Assembly (NCBI RefSeq): GCF_017302275.1
Contig: NZ_JAFLDR010000007.1
Coordinates: 1 to 64,000, forward strand
Length of the DNA: 64,000 nt
From: Sulfuritalea sp.
Lineage (GTDB): Bacteria > Pseudomonadota > Gammaproteobacteria > Burkholderiales > Rhodocyclaceae
Direction of reading: 5' to 3'
In this document: positions 38,758 through 48,317 of the stretch, piece by piece
How the letters are laid out: each line of letters begins with the position of its first letter
Numbering within the stretch: the stretch's first letter is position 1
Made by a program: the position numbers and the translations under genes
The notes under the pieces: generated by a model
Seen by the model: the letters and a program-made list of their open reading frames with translations, nothing else
Database searches by the model: none
Told to the model about the DNA's origin: nothing

Positions 38758-39010
38758 CGGCAACCGTCCTTTCGATTGGAGCGCCGGGCGCGGGACACGC
38801 CATTGGCGGAGAGACAAAGCATCACCTTACGAACGTGGCGCGGAAACCGGGTGCCCCGATCCGACGGCGACGCGCTCGCTTCGGCGAACGTTATGCGGAA
38901 ACTAAAAGGTATAATGTTACCGAAGCCGTTGCTGCACCGCAAATCCCGATTTGATGCGGCTTCCAGCCGGTCTTGCCCCACCCCGCCCCAGGTCGATATC
39001 GCCGCCCCGC
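38758..39010. promoter_or_regulatory. Divergent intergenic region alaA / Mth938-arn side
   Basis: 253 bp between divergent genes. A perfect TATAAT at 38910-38915, inside the small dyad GGTATAATGTTACC, is a likely -10 for the plus-strand genes, though I see no good -35. The stretch 38887-38905, read on the minus strand as TTTTAGTTTCCGCATAACGTT, resembles the left end of the palindromic-core element family and may be a decayed copy. Confidence 0.45.
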
Positions 39011-39391
39011 ATGAAGCTGCATTCCACTGTCACTCCCGGTCTGCTTGCGATCACCGCCTATGACGCGAGCCGAATTGCCGTGAATGGCCGAGCCCTGAAC
39101 CGAAGTTTCCTCCTCACCCCGCGACACCTGGTCGACGACTGGCCGCCGCTGTCGTTCGACGCCCTGACGGAAGCCGACATGGCCGCGATCGCCGCCCTCG
39201 AATGCCCCATCGTGCTGCTCGGCACCGGCCTGCGCCAGCGCTTCCCGTCCCCCGCGCTGCTGCGTCCGCTGATCGAACGGCGGATCGGTGTCGAGGTGAT
39301 GGACAGCCACGCCGCCTGCCGCACCTACAACATCCTGATGGCCGAAGGACGCGACGTCGCCGCCGCACTGATCGTCGAATGCGCGGGCTAG
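39011..39391 (+). CDS. Mth938-like domain protein (DUF498/NDUFAF3 family)
   Basis: A 126-residue protein with the Mth938 fold pattern: ITAYDASRIAVNGRALNRSFLLTP, ECPIVLLGTGLRQRFPSPALLRPLIERRIGVEVMDSHAACRTYNILMAEGRDVAAALIVE. The mitochondrial relative NDUFAF3 is a complex I assembly factor; the bacterial role is unsettled. ATG 39011 gives MKLHSTVTPGLLAIT. Its end overlaps the arnT start by 13 bp, so it is probably co-transcribed with the arn genes. Confidence 0.9.
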   Translation: MKLHSTVTPGLLAITAYDASRIAVNGRALNRSFLLTPRHLVDDWPPLSFDALTEADMAAIAALECPIVLLGTGLRQRFPSPALLRPLIERRIGVEVMDSHAACRTYNILMAEGRDVAAALIVECAG

Positions 39392-41169
39392 TTCAACCGC
39401 GTGACCTGAGCGGCGGCACGCTGCTGGCGCTGCTGCTGGCCTTCGGCCTGCTCTGGTTCGGCACCCTGGAACAGCGACGCCTGATCAACCCCGACGAGGG
39501 CCGCTACGCCGAAATTCCGCGCGAGATGGTGGCTAGCGGCGACTGGATCACGCCCCGGCTGAACGACATCAAATACCTGTACAAGCCGCCCCTGCAGTAC
39601 TGGGCGACGGCAACCGCCTTCACGGCATTCGGCGAGCACCACTGGACCGCCCGCCTTTGGCCGGCGTTGACCGGTTTCCTCGGCGTGCTGTTCACCGTCT
39701 TCGCCACCACCCGCCTGTTCGGCCGGCAAGCCGGGCTGATCGCCGGCGCAGTGCTCGGTGGCAGCCTGCTGTGGAACGTGATCGGCCATCTCAACACGCT
39801 GGACATGGGTGTCAGCTTCTTCCTGTCCGCCGCCGTATTCGCCCTTTGCCTGGCGCAACGCGACGACGCAAGTTTGCGTCAGGACCCGCGGGAAAGTCGG
39901 CGCTGGCAGGACGGCGCCTGGGTGCTGCTGGCGCTCGCCGTGCTGTCCAAGGGGCTGATCGGATTGGCGCTGCCGGCTTTCGTCGTCTTCGCCTATGCGC
40001 TGTGGCAGCGCGACCCGGGCTTCATCCTGCGCATCCGTCCCGGGCGCGGGCTGGCGATCCTGCTTGCCATCACGGCGCCGTGGTTCGTCGCGGTATCGCT
40101 GGCCAATCCCGAGTTCGCCCGCTTCTTTTTCATCCACGAGCATTTCGAGCGCTTCCTGACCAAGACCCACGGCCGCTACCAGCCCCCGTGGTATTTCATC
40201 CCGATACTGCTGGCGGGCATGCTGCCCTGGCTTGGTGGCCTGGCCCAGGGCCTGATCGCCGGCGTCCGACGCGAACCCGGCCGGCGCTTCCAGCCGCGCC
40301 GCTTCCTGTTCCTTTGGGCGGTTCTGGTTTTCGCCTTTTTCTCGGTTTCAGGGTCCAAGCTATCCTCCTACATCCTGCCGATCTTTCCGGCCCTGGCGGC
40401 GCTGATCGGCCTCTACCTGTCCGAAGGAGCCGGTACCCGCCGCATCGGCTGGCTCACCATGCCCGCCACCCTGATCGGGGGCGTTTGCCTCCTGCTGGTT
40501 CCCTTCGTCACGCGCTTCGCCAGCGAAAAGGTTCCCGTGGCCCTCTACGAGGCCTACCAGCCCTGGCTATATGGCGGCGCGGCGGCGCTGTTCCTGGCCG
40601 GTCTGGCGGCGTTCCGCCTGGGACGGCAGGGACGCAGTGTCGCCGCGGCGTATGCCCTGGCATTTGGCGGCTTTGGCTTCGGCCAGGGCATCCTGCTCGG
40701 CCACGACAAGCTCGCCGTGGCCAACTCGGCGCACGACGTCGCAGCGACCATCCGCCCCCAACTCGCGCCGGACACTCCGTTCTTCAGCGTGGACACCTAC
40801 GACCAGAGCCTGCAGTTCTACCTGAAGCGCACCACCACCATGGTCGCCTACCGCGACGAACTCGCATTCGGCATTTCGCGCGAACCCGAAAAATTCATTG
40901 CCGACCTGGCCGGATTCGAGCGCACCTGGCTTGCCACTCCAACCGCCTGGGCGCTGATGTCGCCGGCAACCTGGCAGGAAATGCAGCGCAAGGGATTGCC
41001 GATGACCGAAGTCCTGCGCGACACGCGCCGCGTAATTGTCCGCAAAGGCCCACCCCCCAACCCCCGCCCCGAGGGCGGGGATGACGATTGTTTCGCCGCG
41101 CGCGGCGCGTCGTCCGCATCGAACGACCGCCCCGGCTTGGGGCGGCCCTGCGCCGGAGCCAAGCCATGA
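39379..41169 (+). CDS. arnT: ArnT-like glycosyltransferase (lipid A aminoarabinose transferase, GT83)
   Basis: A 596-residue polytopic inner-membrane transferase that moves 4-amino-4-deoxy-L-arabinose from undecaprenyl phosphate to lipid A. The first periplasmic loop has the family signature LINPDEGRYAEIPREMVASGDWITPRLNDIKYLYKPPLQYW, with the catalytic-type Asp-Glu, followed by about 11 hydrophobic segments and a soluble C-terminal part. The last 40 or so residues (from KGPPPNPRPEGG) look like translated intergenic repeat, not protein, so the ancestral end was probably near VIVRKG. ATG 39379 lies inside the upstream gene's end. It leads the arn genes. Confidence 0.9.
   Translation: MRGLVQPRDLSGGTLLALLLAFGLLWFGTLEQRRLINPDEGRYAEIPREMVASGDWITPRLNDIKYLYKPPLQYWATATAFTAFGEHHWTARLWPALTGFLGVLFTVFATTRLFGRQAGLIAGAVLGGSLLWNVIGHLNTLDMGVSFFLSAAVFALCLAQRDDASLRQDPRESRRWQDGAWVLLALAVLSKGLIGLALPAFVVFAYALWQRDPGFILRIRPGRGLAILLAITAPWFVAVSLANPEFARFFFIHEHFERFLTKTHGRYQPPWYFIPILLAGMLPWLGGLAQGLIAGVRREPGRRFQPRRFLFLWAVLVFAFFSVSGSKLSSYILPIFPALAALIGLYLSEGAGTRRIGWLTMPATLIGGVCLLLVPFVTRFASEKVPVALYEAYQPWLYGGAAALFLAGLAAFRLGRQGRSVAAAYALAFGGFGFGQGILLGHDKLAVANSAHDVAATIRPQLAPDTPFFSVDTYDQSLQFYLKRTTTMVAYRDELAFGISREPEKFIADLAGFERTWLATPTAWALMSPATWQEMQRKGLPMTEVLRDTRRVIVRKGPPPNPRPEGGDDDCFAARGASSASNDRPGLGRPCAGAKP
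41044..41165. repeat. GC-rich palindromic spacer at the arnT-arnE/F junction
   Basis: Contains runs such as CCCACCCCCCAACCCCCGCC, a hairpin CCCCGCCC/GAGGGCGGGG-type stem, and ACCGCCCC-GGCTT-GGGGCGGC with 8-bp arms. Similar blocks occur at 44541-44649 and 46653-46810. Here it lies inside the annotated end of arnT. Confidence 0.6.
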
Positions 41170-41533
41170 ACGCCATCAGCTTCTCCCTGATCCTCGCCGG
41201 GGTGCTGCTCAACGCCGCCGCGCAACTGCTGCTCAAGGCCGGCACCAACGCCGTCGGCCATTTCGAATTCCATGCCGACAACATCCTTCCGGTCGGCCTC
41301 AAGCTGGCCTTCCAGCCCTACATCATGTCCGGCATGGCCTGTTACGCTGTGAGCCTGGTGGTCTGGATCATGGCGCTGTCGCGGGTACCGGTGTCGATCG
41401 CCTACCCGATGCTGTCGATCGGCTACGTGATCAATGCCTTCATCGCCTGGCAATGGTTCGGCGAGGCGCTCGCCGCGCAGAAGCTGCTGGGCATCGGCTT
41501 CATCGTGGTCGGCGTCGTGCTGGTGGCGCGGTC

Positions 41534-41537
<4 letters not shown>
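41166..41537 (+). CDS. ArnE/ArnF-like EamA/SMR family transporter subunit
   Basis: A 123-residue membrane protein with four hydrophobic segments (ISFSLILAGVLLNAAAQLLLKAG, YIMSGMACYAVSLVVWIMALS, VSIAYPMLSIGYVINAFIAWQWFG, LLGIGFIVVGVVLVARS). In enterics the ArnE/ArnF pair flips undecaprenyl phosphate-aminoarabinose across the inner membrane; only one such gene is seen here, so it may act as a homodimer. The arnB GTG start overlaps its stop codon as GTGA. Confidence 0.87.
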
Positions 41538-42955
<1,418 letters not shown>

Positions 42956-42956
<1 letters not shown>

Positions 42957-43384
42957 TGCTGTATCTGGACACGGCGATTGTCCTGACTCTGTTCGTTCGC
43001 GAACCGGCTTCGGAGTCTGTCGGCAAGTGGATCGCCTCCCGCCGCCAGCCCCTGGCCTTCAGCGATTGGGGGCTGACCGAATGCGCATCGGCCCTCGGCA
43101 TCCGGCTGCGCCGCGGCGAGCTCGACGCCGACTTCGCTACCCGGGCCTTCGACGCGATAAAGACTTTCGCCAACGAGTCCTGCGAGCTGGTTTCCTGCGC
43201 TGGCCACCACCAAAAGGAAGCTCAAGGACTGCTGACACGCTTCGACCTGCCCTTGCGCTCCGGCGATGCCTTGCATCTGGCGATCAGCCAGCATGTTCAA
43301 GCCACCCTGGTGACTTGCGACAAACAACTCGTCGCCGCCGCCAAGGCAATCGGCGCCAAAGCCCGGGATCCGCTTGCTCCCTGA
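42956..43384 (+). CDS. PIN-domain (VapC-type) toxin
   Basis: A 142-residue PIN ribonuclease. The four acidic active-site residues are visible: D5 (MLYLDTAIVL), E42 (GLTECASALG), D103 (RSGDALHLAI) and D121 (VTCDKQLVAAA). VapC toxins cut tRNA or rRNA; the target here cannot be predicted. All catalytic positions are intact, so the module is probably functional. It is coupled to the antitoxin by a 1-base overlap. Confidence 0.93.
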
Positions 43385-43425
43385 CGGACCCTTTTCCACG
43401 ATGACGACAATTCACGCTTCGCCAG

Positions 43426-43590
43426 ATGGATCATTTGACGTTTGAGTCGAAAGATGGAGAACGCCTTCGAGTCCGAACCCAAAAGGCAATGGATAGCCGC
43501 ATGAGTTCCGATCCTGCGCTCGACATCACACCCGTCAGTCGCTGGACGCTGCGCGATAAAGCCGCGCAGCGCCGGTCCGCTCCACTTTGA
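43426..43590 (+). CDS. Possible small ORF, 54 aa, between toxin and arnC
   Basis: An open frame beginning MDHLTFESKDGERLRVRTQK and ending WTLRDKAAQRRSAPL. It is polar and basic, without hydrophobic segments. Its stop overlaps a TTG that could start arnC. No ribosome binding site stands out and no family is recognised. It may be a remnant that arrived with the toxin-antitoxin pair, or non-coding. Confidence 0.3.
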   Translation: MDHLTFESKDGERLRVRTQKAMDSRMSSDPALDITPVSRWTLRDKAAQRRSAPL

Positions 43591-43601
43591 ACACTGCCGC
43601 C

Positions 43602-44540
43602 ATGATCAGCCCCACCCTGTCCATCGTCATCCCCGTCTACAACGAGGAATCAGGCCTCGAAACACTGTTTGCCCGCCTCTACCCGGCGCTCGACGCGCTC
43701 GGCGAACCCTACGAGATCGTCTTCATCAACGACGGCAGCCGCGACCGCTCGGCCGCGATCCTGCGCCAGCAGTACGAGGCCCGGCCGGACGTCACCCGCG
43801 TCATCCTGTTCGCCGCCAACGCCGGGCAACACATGGCCATCATGGCCGGCTTCGAGCATTGCCGCGGCGAGATTGTCGTCACGCTGGACGCCGACCTGCA
43901 GAACCCCCCCGAGGAAATCGGCAAGCTGGTGGCCAAGATGCGCGACGGACACGATTACGTCGGCAGCATCCGCGCCAACCGGCAGGACAACCTGTTCCGC
44001 ACCTGGGCCTCGAAAGCCATGAACCTGCTGCGCGAGAAGATCACCCATATCAAGATCACCGACCAGGGCAACATGCTGCGCGCCTATTCGCGCGGCGTGG
44101 TGAATGCAATCAACAGTTGCAAGGAAGTCGCCACCTTCATCCCTGCGCTGGCCTATACCTTCGCCCGCAATCCGGCCGAAGTCGTGGTCGGGCACGAGGA
44201 GCGCGCGGCGGGCGAGTCGAAATACTCGATCTACAGCCTGATCCGGCTCAATTTCGACCTGATGACGGGATTCTCGCTGGTACCATTGCAATGGTTTTCC
44301 ATGCTCGGCATCCTGGTCTCGCTCGGCTCGGCCGCGCTGTTCGTGCTGCTGATCGTGCGCCGCCTGATCATCGGCCCGGAAGCCGAAGGCCTGTTCACCC
44401 TGTTCGCCCTGATGTTCTTCCTGATCGGCCTCGCGCTGTTCGGCATCGGCCTGCTCGGCGAGTACGTCGGCCGCGTCTACCAACAGGTACGCCACCGCCC
44501 GCGTTACCTGATCGAAGCCATCCTCGAGCGCAAGGAATGA
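43602..44540 (+). CDS. arnC: Undecaprenyl-phosphate 4-deoxy-4-formamido-L-arabinose transferase
   Basis: A 312-residue GT2 membrane glycosyltransferase. It starts MISPTLSIVIPVYNEESGLETLF, has the nucleotide/metal motifs VFINDGSRD and VTLDADLQNPPEE, the acceptor-side RANRQDNLFRTWASKAMN, and two C-terminal membrane helices (MLGILVSLGSAALFVLLIV and LFALMFFLIGLALFGIGLLG). This is the ArnC/DPM1 layout; the operon makes ArnC the best call. A TTG at 43587 is an alternative start five codons upstream. Confidence 0.93.
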   Translation: MISPTLSIVIPVYNEESGLETLFARLYPALDALGEPYEIVFINDGSRDRSAAILRQQYEARPDVTRVILFAANAGQHMAIMAGFEHCRGEIVVTLDADLQNPPEEIGKLVAKMRDGHDYVGSIRANRQDNLFRTWASKAMNLLREKITHIKITDQGNMLRAYSRGVVNAINSCKEVATFIPALAYTFARNPAEVVVGHEERAAGESKYSIYSLIRLNFDLMTGFSLVPLQWFSMLGILVSLGSAALFVLLIVRRLIIGPEAEGLFTLFALMFFLIGLALFGIGLLGEYVGRVYQQVRHRPRYLIEAILERKE

Positions 44541-44649
44541 GCGCCCCGCACGGCCGCCCGAAGGGGCGCCAGCCAAAACCCGGAGCCGCGCAGCGGCGAA
44601 CCACCGTCACCCCCTCCCGCCGGGAGGGGGTTGGGGGGAGGGTTGTTCA
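44541..44649. repeat. GC-rich palindromic spacer, arnC-arnA junction
   Basis: Includes GGCCGCCC-GAA-GGGGCGCC, a GC-rich AGCCGCGCAGCGGCGA stretch, and CCCCCTCCCGCCGGGAGGGGG followed by GTTGGGGGGAGGG, a long G-rich hairpin. The blocks resemble those at 41044-41165 and 46653-46810. It replaces the tight overlap expected in an arn operon. No gene is seen in it. Confidence 0.6.
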
Positions 44650-45600
44650 ATGACTCGCGCCGTCGTCTTTGCCTACCACAACGTCGGCGTGCGCTGCCTG
44701 TCGGTGCTGCTGGCGCATGGCATTGACGTGGCCTGCGTGGTGACCCACGCCGACGACCCGGCCGAGACCATCTGGTTCGACAGCGTCGCCGAACTTGCGG
44801 CGCGGCACGACATACCGGTGATCACACCGGAAGATCCCAACGCGCCGGAGGTGGTCGCCGGACTTGCCGCCCTGCGCCCCGATTTCCTGTTTTCCTTTTA
44901 CTACCGGCTGATGCTGAAGCCTCCCTTGCTGGCCCTGCCGCCACAGGGGGCATGGAACATGCACGGCTCCCTGCTGCCCCGCTATCGCGGACGGGTTCCG
45001 GTGAACTGGGCGATCATCCATGGCGAGCGGGAAACCGGCGCCACCCTGCACCGCATGCTGGAAAAGCCCGATGCGGGCGAAATCGTGGCACAGCAGGCGG
45101 TGCCCATCCTGCCCGACGACACCGCTCTCGAAGTCTTCAACAAGGTCACGCTGGCCGCGGAGCTGGCCCTCGACAGGGTTCTCCCCGACTTGCTGGCCGG
45201 CCGTGGGCACGCGACGCGACAGGATCTCTCCGCCGGGAGCTATTTCGGCGGACGCAAGGCCGAGGATGGCCGCATCGACTGGTCGCGGCCGGCCCTTGCG
45301 GTACACAACCTGATACGTGCCGTCGCCCCGCCCTATCCGGGTGCCTACTCGGATACCGCCAAGGGCCGCCTCAGGGTATTGCGCAGCCTCCATCCGACGG
45401 TAAAAGCCGGCCCGTTCGGCGGCCGCCCGACCCTGTTCACCGATGACGGCAAGCTGTATGCCGAATGCGGAGACGGAGGAGTTTTGCGTCTGCTCGCGGT
45501 AGAATTCGACGGTTTGCCGCTGCTGTCGTCACAGGCCACGATGTCAGCAGGCGACCGGCTCAACGCTATTTTCGGAACCCCGGCACTCCCCCTGACATGA
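44650..45600 (+). CDS. UDP-4-amino-4-deoxy-L-arabinose formyltransferase (ArnA N-terminal half as a separate gene)
   Basis: A 316-residue 10-formyl-THF-dependent formyltransferase. It has MTRAVVFAYHNVGVRCLSVLLAHG, FSFYYRLMLKPPLLALPPQGAWNMHGSLLPRYRGRVPVNWAIIHGERETGATLHRMLEKPDAGEIVAQ, containing the catalytic Asn-His-Asp set (N of NMHGS, H of MHG, D of PDAGE). In E. coli this activity is the first half of bifunctional ArnA; here it is a stand-alone gene whose stop overlaps the decarboxylase ATG as ATGA. Confidence 0.92.
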   Translation: MTRAVVFAYHNVGVRCLSVLLAHGIDVACVVTHADDPAETIWFDSVAELAARHDIPVITPEDPNAPEVVAGLAALRPDFLFSFYYRLMLKPPLLALPPQGAWNMHGSLLPRYRGRVPVNWAIIHGERETGATLHRMLEKPDAGEIVAQQAVPILPDDTALEVFNKVTLAAELALDRVLPDLLAGRGHATRQDLSAGSYFGGRKAEDGRIDWSRPALAVHNLIRAVAPPYPGAYSDTAKGRLRVLRSLHPTVKAGPFGGRPTLFTDDGKLYAECGDGGVLRLLAVEFDGLPLLSSQATMSAGDRLNAIFGTPALPLT

Positions 45601-46652
45601 AGAAGATCCTCATCCTCGGCGTCAACGGCTTCATCGGCCACCATCTCTCCCAGCGCATCATGGAAACGACCGACTGGGAGGTCCATGGCATGGACATGAA
45701 TTCCGACCGCGTCGCCGACCTGATGACCGCGCCGGATACGCGCGGCCGCTTTCATTTCTTCGAAGGCGACCTGATGATCAACAAGGAGTGGATCGAGTAT
45801 CACGTCAAGAAATGCGACGTGATCCTGCCGCTGGTCGCCATCGCCACGCCGGCCACCTACGTCAAGGAACCGCTGCGCGTCTTCGAACTGGACTTCGAGG
45901 CCAACCTCCCGATCATCCGCCAGGCGGTCAAGTATGGCAAACGCGTGGTGTTTCCGTCCACCTCCGAGGTCTATGGCATGAGCCAGGACGCCGAGTTCGA
46001 CCCGGAGAACTCCAACCTCGTACTGGGGCCGATCAACAAGCCGCGCTGGATCTATTCCTGTGCCAAGCAGATGATGGATCGCGTGATCCACGCCTACGGC
46101 CAGCAGGAAGGCCTGCAATACACGCTGTTCCGTCCCTTCAACTGGATCGGACCCGGCCTCGATTCGATCCACACGCCGAAGGAAGGCAGTTCGCGCGTGA
46201 TCACCCAGTTCCTCGGCCACATCGTGCGCGGTGAATCGATCAAGCTGGTCGATGGCGGTGCCCAGAAGCGTTCCTTCACCTACGTCACCGATGGCATCGA
46301 CGCCCTGATGAAAATCATCGAAAACCCCGGTGGCATCGCCAACGGCAAGATCTACAACATCGGCAACCCGCGCAACAATTATTCGATCCGCGAACTGGCG
46401 ACCTTGATGCTCGATCTGGCGCGTCAGTATCCGGAATATGCCGAAGGCGTCGCCAGGGTGAAGGTCCTCGAAACCACCTCGGGCGAGTACTACGGTAGCG
46501 GCTACCAGGACACGCAACACCGGGTGCCGAAGATCGCCAACACCATGGCCGACCTCAAATGGGCACCCAAGGTCGGCTTCGAAGCCGCCCTGCGGGGCAT
46601 TTTCGAGGCCTACCGCGACCATGTCGCCGACGCGCGCGGCCTGATGGATTGA
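45597..46652 (+). CDS. UDP-glucuronic acid oxidative decarboxylase (ArnA C-terminal half as a separate gene)
   Basis: A 351-residue extended SDR enzyme. It starts MKKILILGVNGFIGHHLSQRIM, has YGKRVVFPSTSEVYGMSQD, WIYSCAKQMMDRVIHAYG (Tyr-x3-Lys) and FRPFNWIGPGLDSIHTPKEGSSRVITQFLGHIVRGESIKLVDGG, all typical of the ArnA decarboxylase domain. It makes UDP-4-keto-arabinose for ArnB. ATG 45597 overlaps the formyltransferase stop. The split shows that this operon descends from, or gave rise to, the unfused form. Confidence 0.94.
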   Translation: MKKILILGVNGFIGHHLSQRIMETTDWEVHGMDMNSDRVADLMTAPDTRGRFHFFEGDLMINKEWIEYHVKKCDVILPLVAIATPATYVKEPLRVFELDFEANLPIIRQAVKYGKRVVFPSTSEVYGMSQDAEFDPENSNLVLGPINKPRWIYSCAKQMMDRVIHAYGQQEGLQYTLFRPFNWIGPGLDSIHTPKEGSSRVITQFLGHIVRGESIKLVDGGAQKRSFTYVTDGIDALMKIIENPGGIANGKIYNIGNPRNNYSIRELATLMLDLARQYPEYAEGVARVKVLETTSGEYYGSGYQDTQHRVPKIANTMADLKWAPKVGFEAALRGIFEAYRDHVADARGLMD

Positions 46653-46810
46653 GCGAATAATATGGCCCCCCACGCTCGCATTGCTCGCGGAGGGCTCGCC
46701 TTGCACGGATCGCCCGTTTCGGCGGCGCAATGCCGTGCTTTGCGAAACCCCGCCAGAACCCCCACCACGGGGGGGCGGCTGCCCCCTAGGGGCGGCCCGT
46801 CGAGGGCAGC
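46653..46810. repeat. GC-rich palindromic spacer, arnA-arnD junction
   Basis: 158 bp without a gene. It holds CACGGGGGGGCGGCTGCCCCC and CCCCTAGGGG with further GGCGGCCCGTCGAGGG, again C/G-run palindromes like the other two arn spacers, plus CGCTCGCATTGCTCGCGGAGG-type AT/GC alternation near its start. Function unknown; it may be a transposable miniature element or RNA hairpin. Confidence 0.6.
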
Positions 46811-47734
46811 ATGAAGCTCGCGCTGAAAATCGACGTCGATACCTGGCGCGGCACCCTGCAGGGCGTGCCGCGGCTGGTCGAGATCCTGCGGCGGCACCGG
46901 GCCGACGCTAGCTTCCTTTTCTCGCTCGGGCCCGACCACACCGGACGCGCCATCACGCGCGCCTTCCGCCCAGGTTTCCTGAAAAAAGTGAAACGCACCT
47001 CGGTGGTCTCGCATTACGGCGTCAAGACCCTGATGTACGGCACCCTGTTGCCCGGCCCGGACATCGGCCGCCGCGGCGCCGACATCCTTCGTGCCACGCG
47101 CGACGCCGGCTTCGAAGCGGCGATCCACTGCTGGGACCACGTCAAGTGGCAGGACGGCGTCGGCACCGCCGGCGCTACGTGGACCGAAGACCAGATGCGC
47201 CGCGCGCAGCAGCGTTATGTCGAGATTTTCGGCGGCGAAGCGCCGGGGCACGGCGCCGCCGGCTGGCAGATGAACATCCATGCGCTGCGCCTGACGCAAC
47301 GACTGGGCTACCGCTGGGCCTCCGACTGCCGCGGCACCCATCCCTTTATCCCCGTGTGGAACGGCGAGATCGTCGCCTGTCCGCAACTGCCCACCACCCT
47401 GCCGACGCTCGACGAACTGGTCGGCACCGACGACTTGACGGCCGACAACGTGCACCTGCACCTGTTGCGGCTCACGCAGCCGGCCACGCAGGACCACGTC
47501 TTTACGCTGCATGCCGAACTGGAAGGACTCAACTTCGGCGATACCCTCGAACGCCTGCTGACCGGCTGGCGCGAGCAGGGCTATGAAATGGTATCGCTGG
47601 GCGGCATGCGCGACACGCTCGACCCGGCGCTGCTGCCTCGCCACGAAGTCGTCCGGGGCGAAATCCCCGGCCGCAGCGGATGCCTGATGCTGCAGGGCGA
47701 GGAGTTTCTGTCAACCTGGAAGGAAGCTGCATGA
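46811..47734 (+). CDS. arnD: 4-deoxy-4-formamido-L-arabinose-phosphoundecaprenol deformylase
   Basis: A 307-residue polysaccharide-deacetylase-fold enzyme. It begins MKLALKIDVDTWRGTLQGVPRLVEIL with the catalytic Asp-Val-Asp, has HCWDHVKWQDG with the metal-binding His pair, and APGHGAAGWQMNIHALRL and SDCRGTHPFIP as conserved loops. ArnD removes the formyl group before transfer to lipid A. The end overlaps bcp as ATGA. Confidence 0.93.
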   Translation: MKLALKIDVDTWRGTLQGVPRLVEILRRHRADASFLFSLGPDHTGRAITRAFRPGFLKKVKRTSVVSHYGVKTLMYGTLLPGPDIGRRGADILRATRDAGFEAAIHCWDHVKWQDGVGTAGATWTEDQMRRAQQRYVEIFGGEAPGHGAAGWQMNIHALRLTQRLGYRWASDCRGTHPFIPVWNGEIVACPQLPTTLPTLDELVGTDDLTADNVHLHLLRLTQPATQDHVFTLHAELEGLNFGDTLERLLTGWREQGYEMVSLGGMRDTLDPALLPRHEVVRGEIPGRSGCLMLQGEEFLSTWKEAA

Positions 47735-48222
47735 CCGAGATATTCACCGCCAACCCCGCCCCCCCGTCAGCCATCGGCCTGCGTGTTCCTGATTTCAGCG
47801 TCCCCGCCACCGGCGGCGAGTTCACCTTGTCCGCCTTTCTTGGCAAGCCGCTGGTGCTGTACTTCTATCCCAAGGACAACACGCCGGGCTGCACCACGCA
47901 GGCGCAGCAATTTCGCGATTTGCACGCCGAGTTCGCCAAGGCCGGCTGCGTGGTGATTGGGGTCTCGCGCGACTCGCTGAAATCCCATGAAAGCTTCAAG
48001 GCGAAGCTCGGGCTGCCCTTCGAACTGATTTCCGACATCGAGGGCGTGCTCTGCCGGATGTTCGATGTGGTGAAGAACAAGATGCTCTACGGCAAGAAGG
48101 TGCTCGGCATCGAGCGCAGCACCTTCCTGATCGACGCCGACGGCATCCTGCGCCGGGAATGGCGCGCGACGAAGGCGGATGGCAACGCCGCCGCGGTGCT
48201 CGACGCCGTACGCAGGCTGTAA
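47731..48222 (+). CDS. bcp: Thioredoxin-dependent thiol peroxidase (Bcp/PrxQ type)
   Basis: A 163-residue peroxiredoxin. The peroxidatic Cys is in YFYPKDNTPGCTTQAQQFRDL, with the supporting Thr/Arg (GIERSTFLIDADG). E. coli Bcp has a resolving Cys five residues later (CTVQAC); here that position is Gln, so it must use another Cys (AGCVV or VLCRM) or act as a 1-Cys enzyme. ATG 47731 gives MTEIFTANPAPPSAIGLRVPDF and overlaps arnD by 4 bp, an unusual partner that may simply be transcribed with the operon. Confidence 0.93.
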   Translation: MTEIFTANPAPPSAIGLRVPDFSVPATGGEFTLSAFLGKPLVLYFYPKDNTPGCTTQAQQFRDLHAEFAKAGCVVIGVSRDSLKSHESFKAKLGLPFELISDIEGVLCRMFDVVKNKMLYGKKVLGIERSTFLIDADGILRREWRATKADGNAAAVLDAVRRL

Positions 48223-48317
48223 CGCAAACAGGGACGGTATTCCGGCCCTGCCCTGCCCCTTACGCAACAAGGCGGCTGGTTATCTTGACCCAGCCCCTCC
48301 CCAGCACCGAGGCTTCC

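Noticed and set aside
38887..38905. Fifth copy of the palindromic-core element upstream of the Mth938 gene
   Set aside because: Only the left end (TTTTAGTTTCCGCATAACGTT) resembles the family; the right end is not recognisable, so I leave it as a possible decayed copy.
39379..41169. ArnT frameshift or sequencing error near its 3' end
   Set aside because: The frame runs cleanly through the catalytic and membrane parts; the odd tail is better explained by the GC-rich spacer being read in frame.
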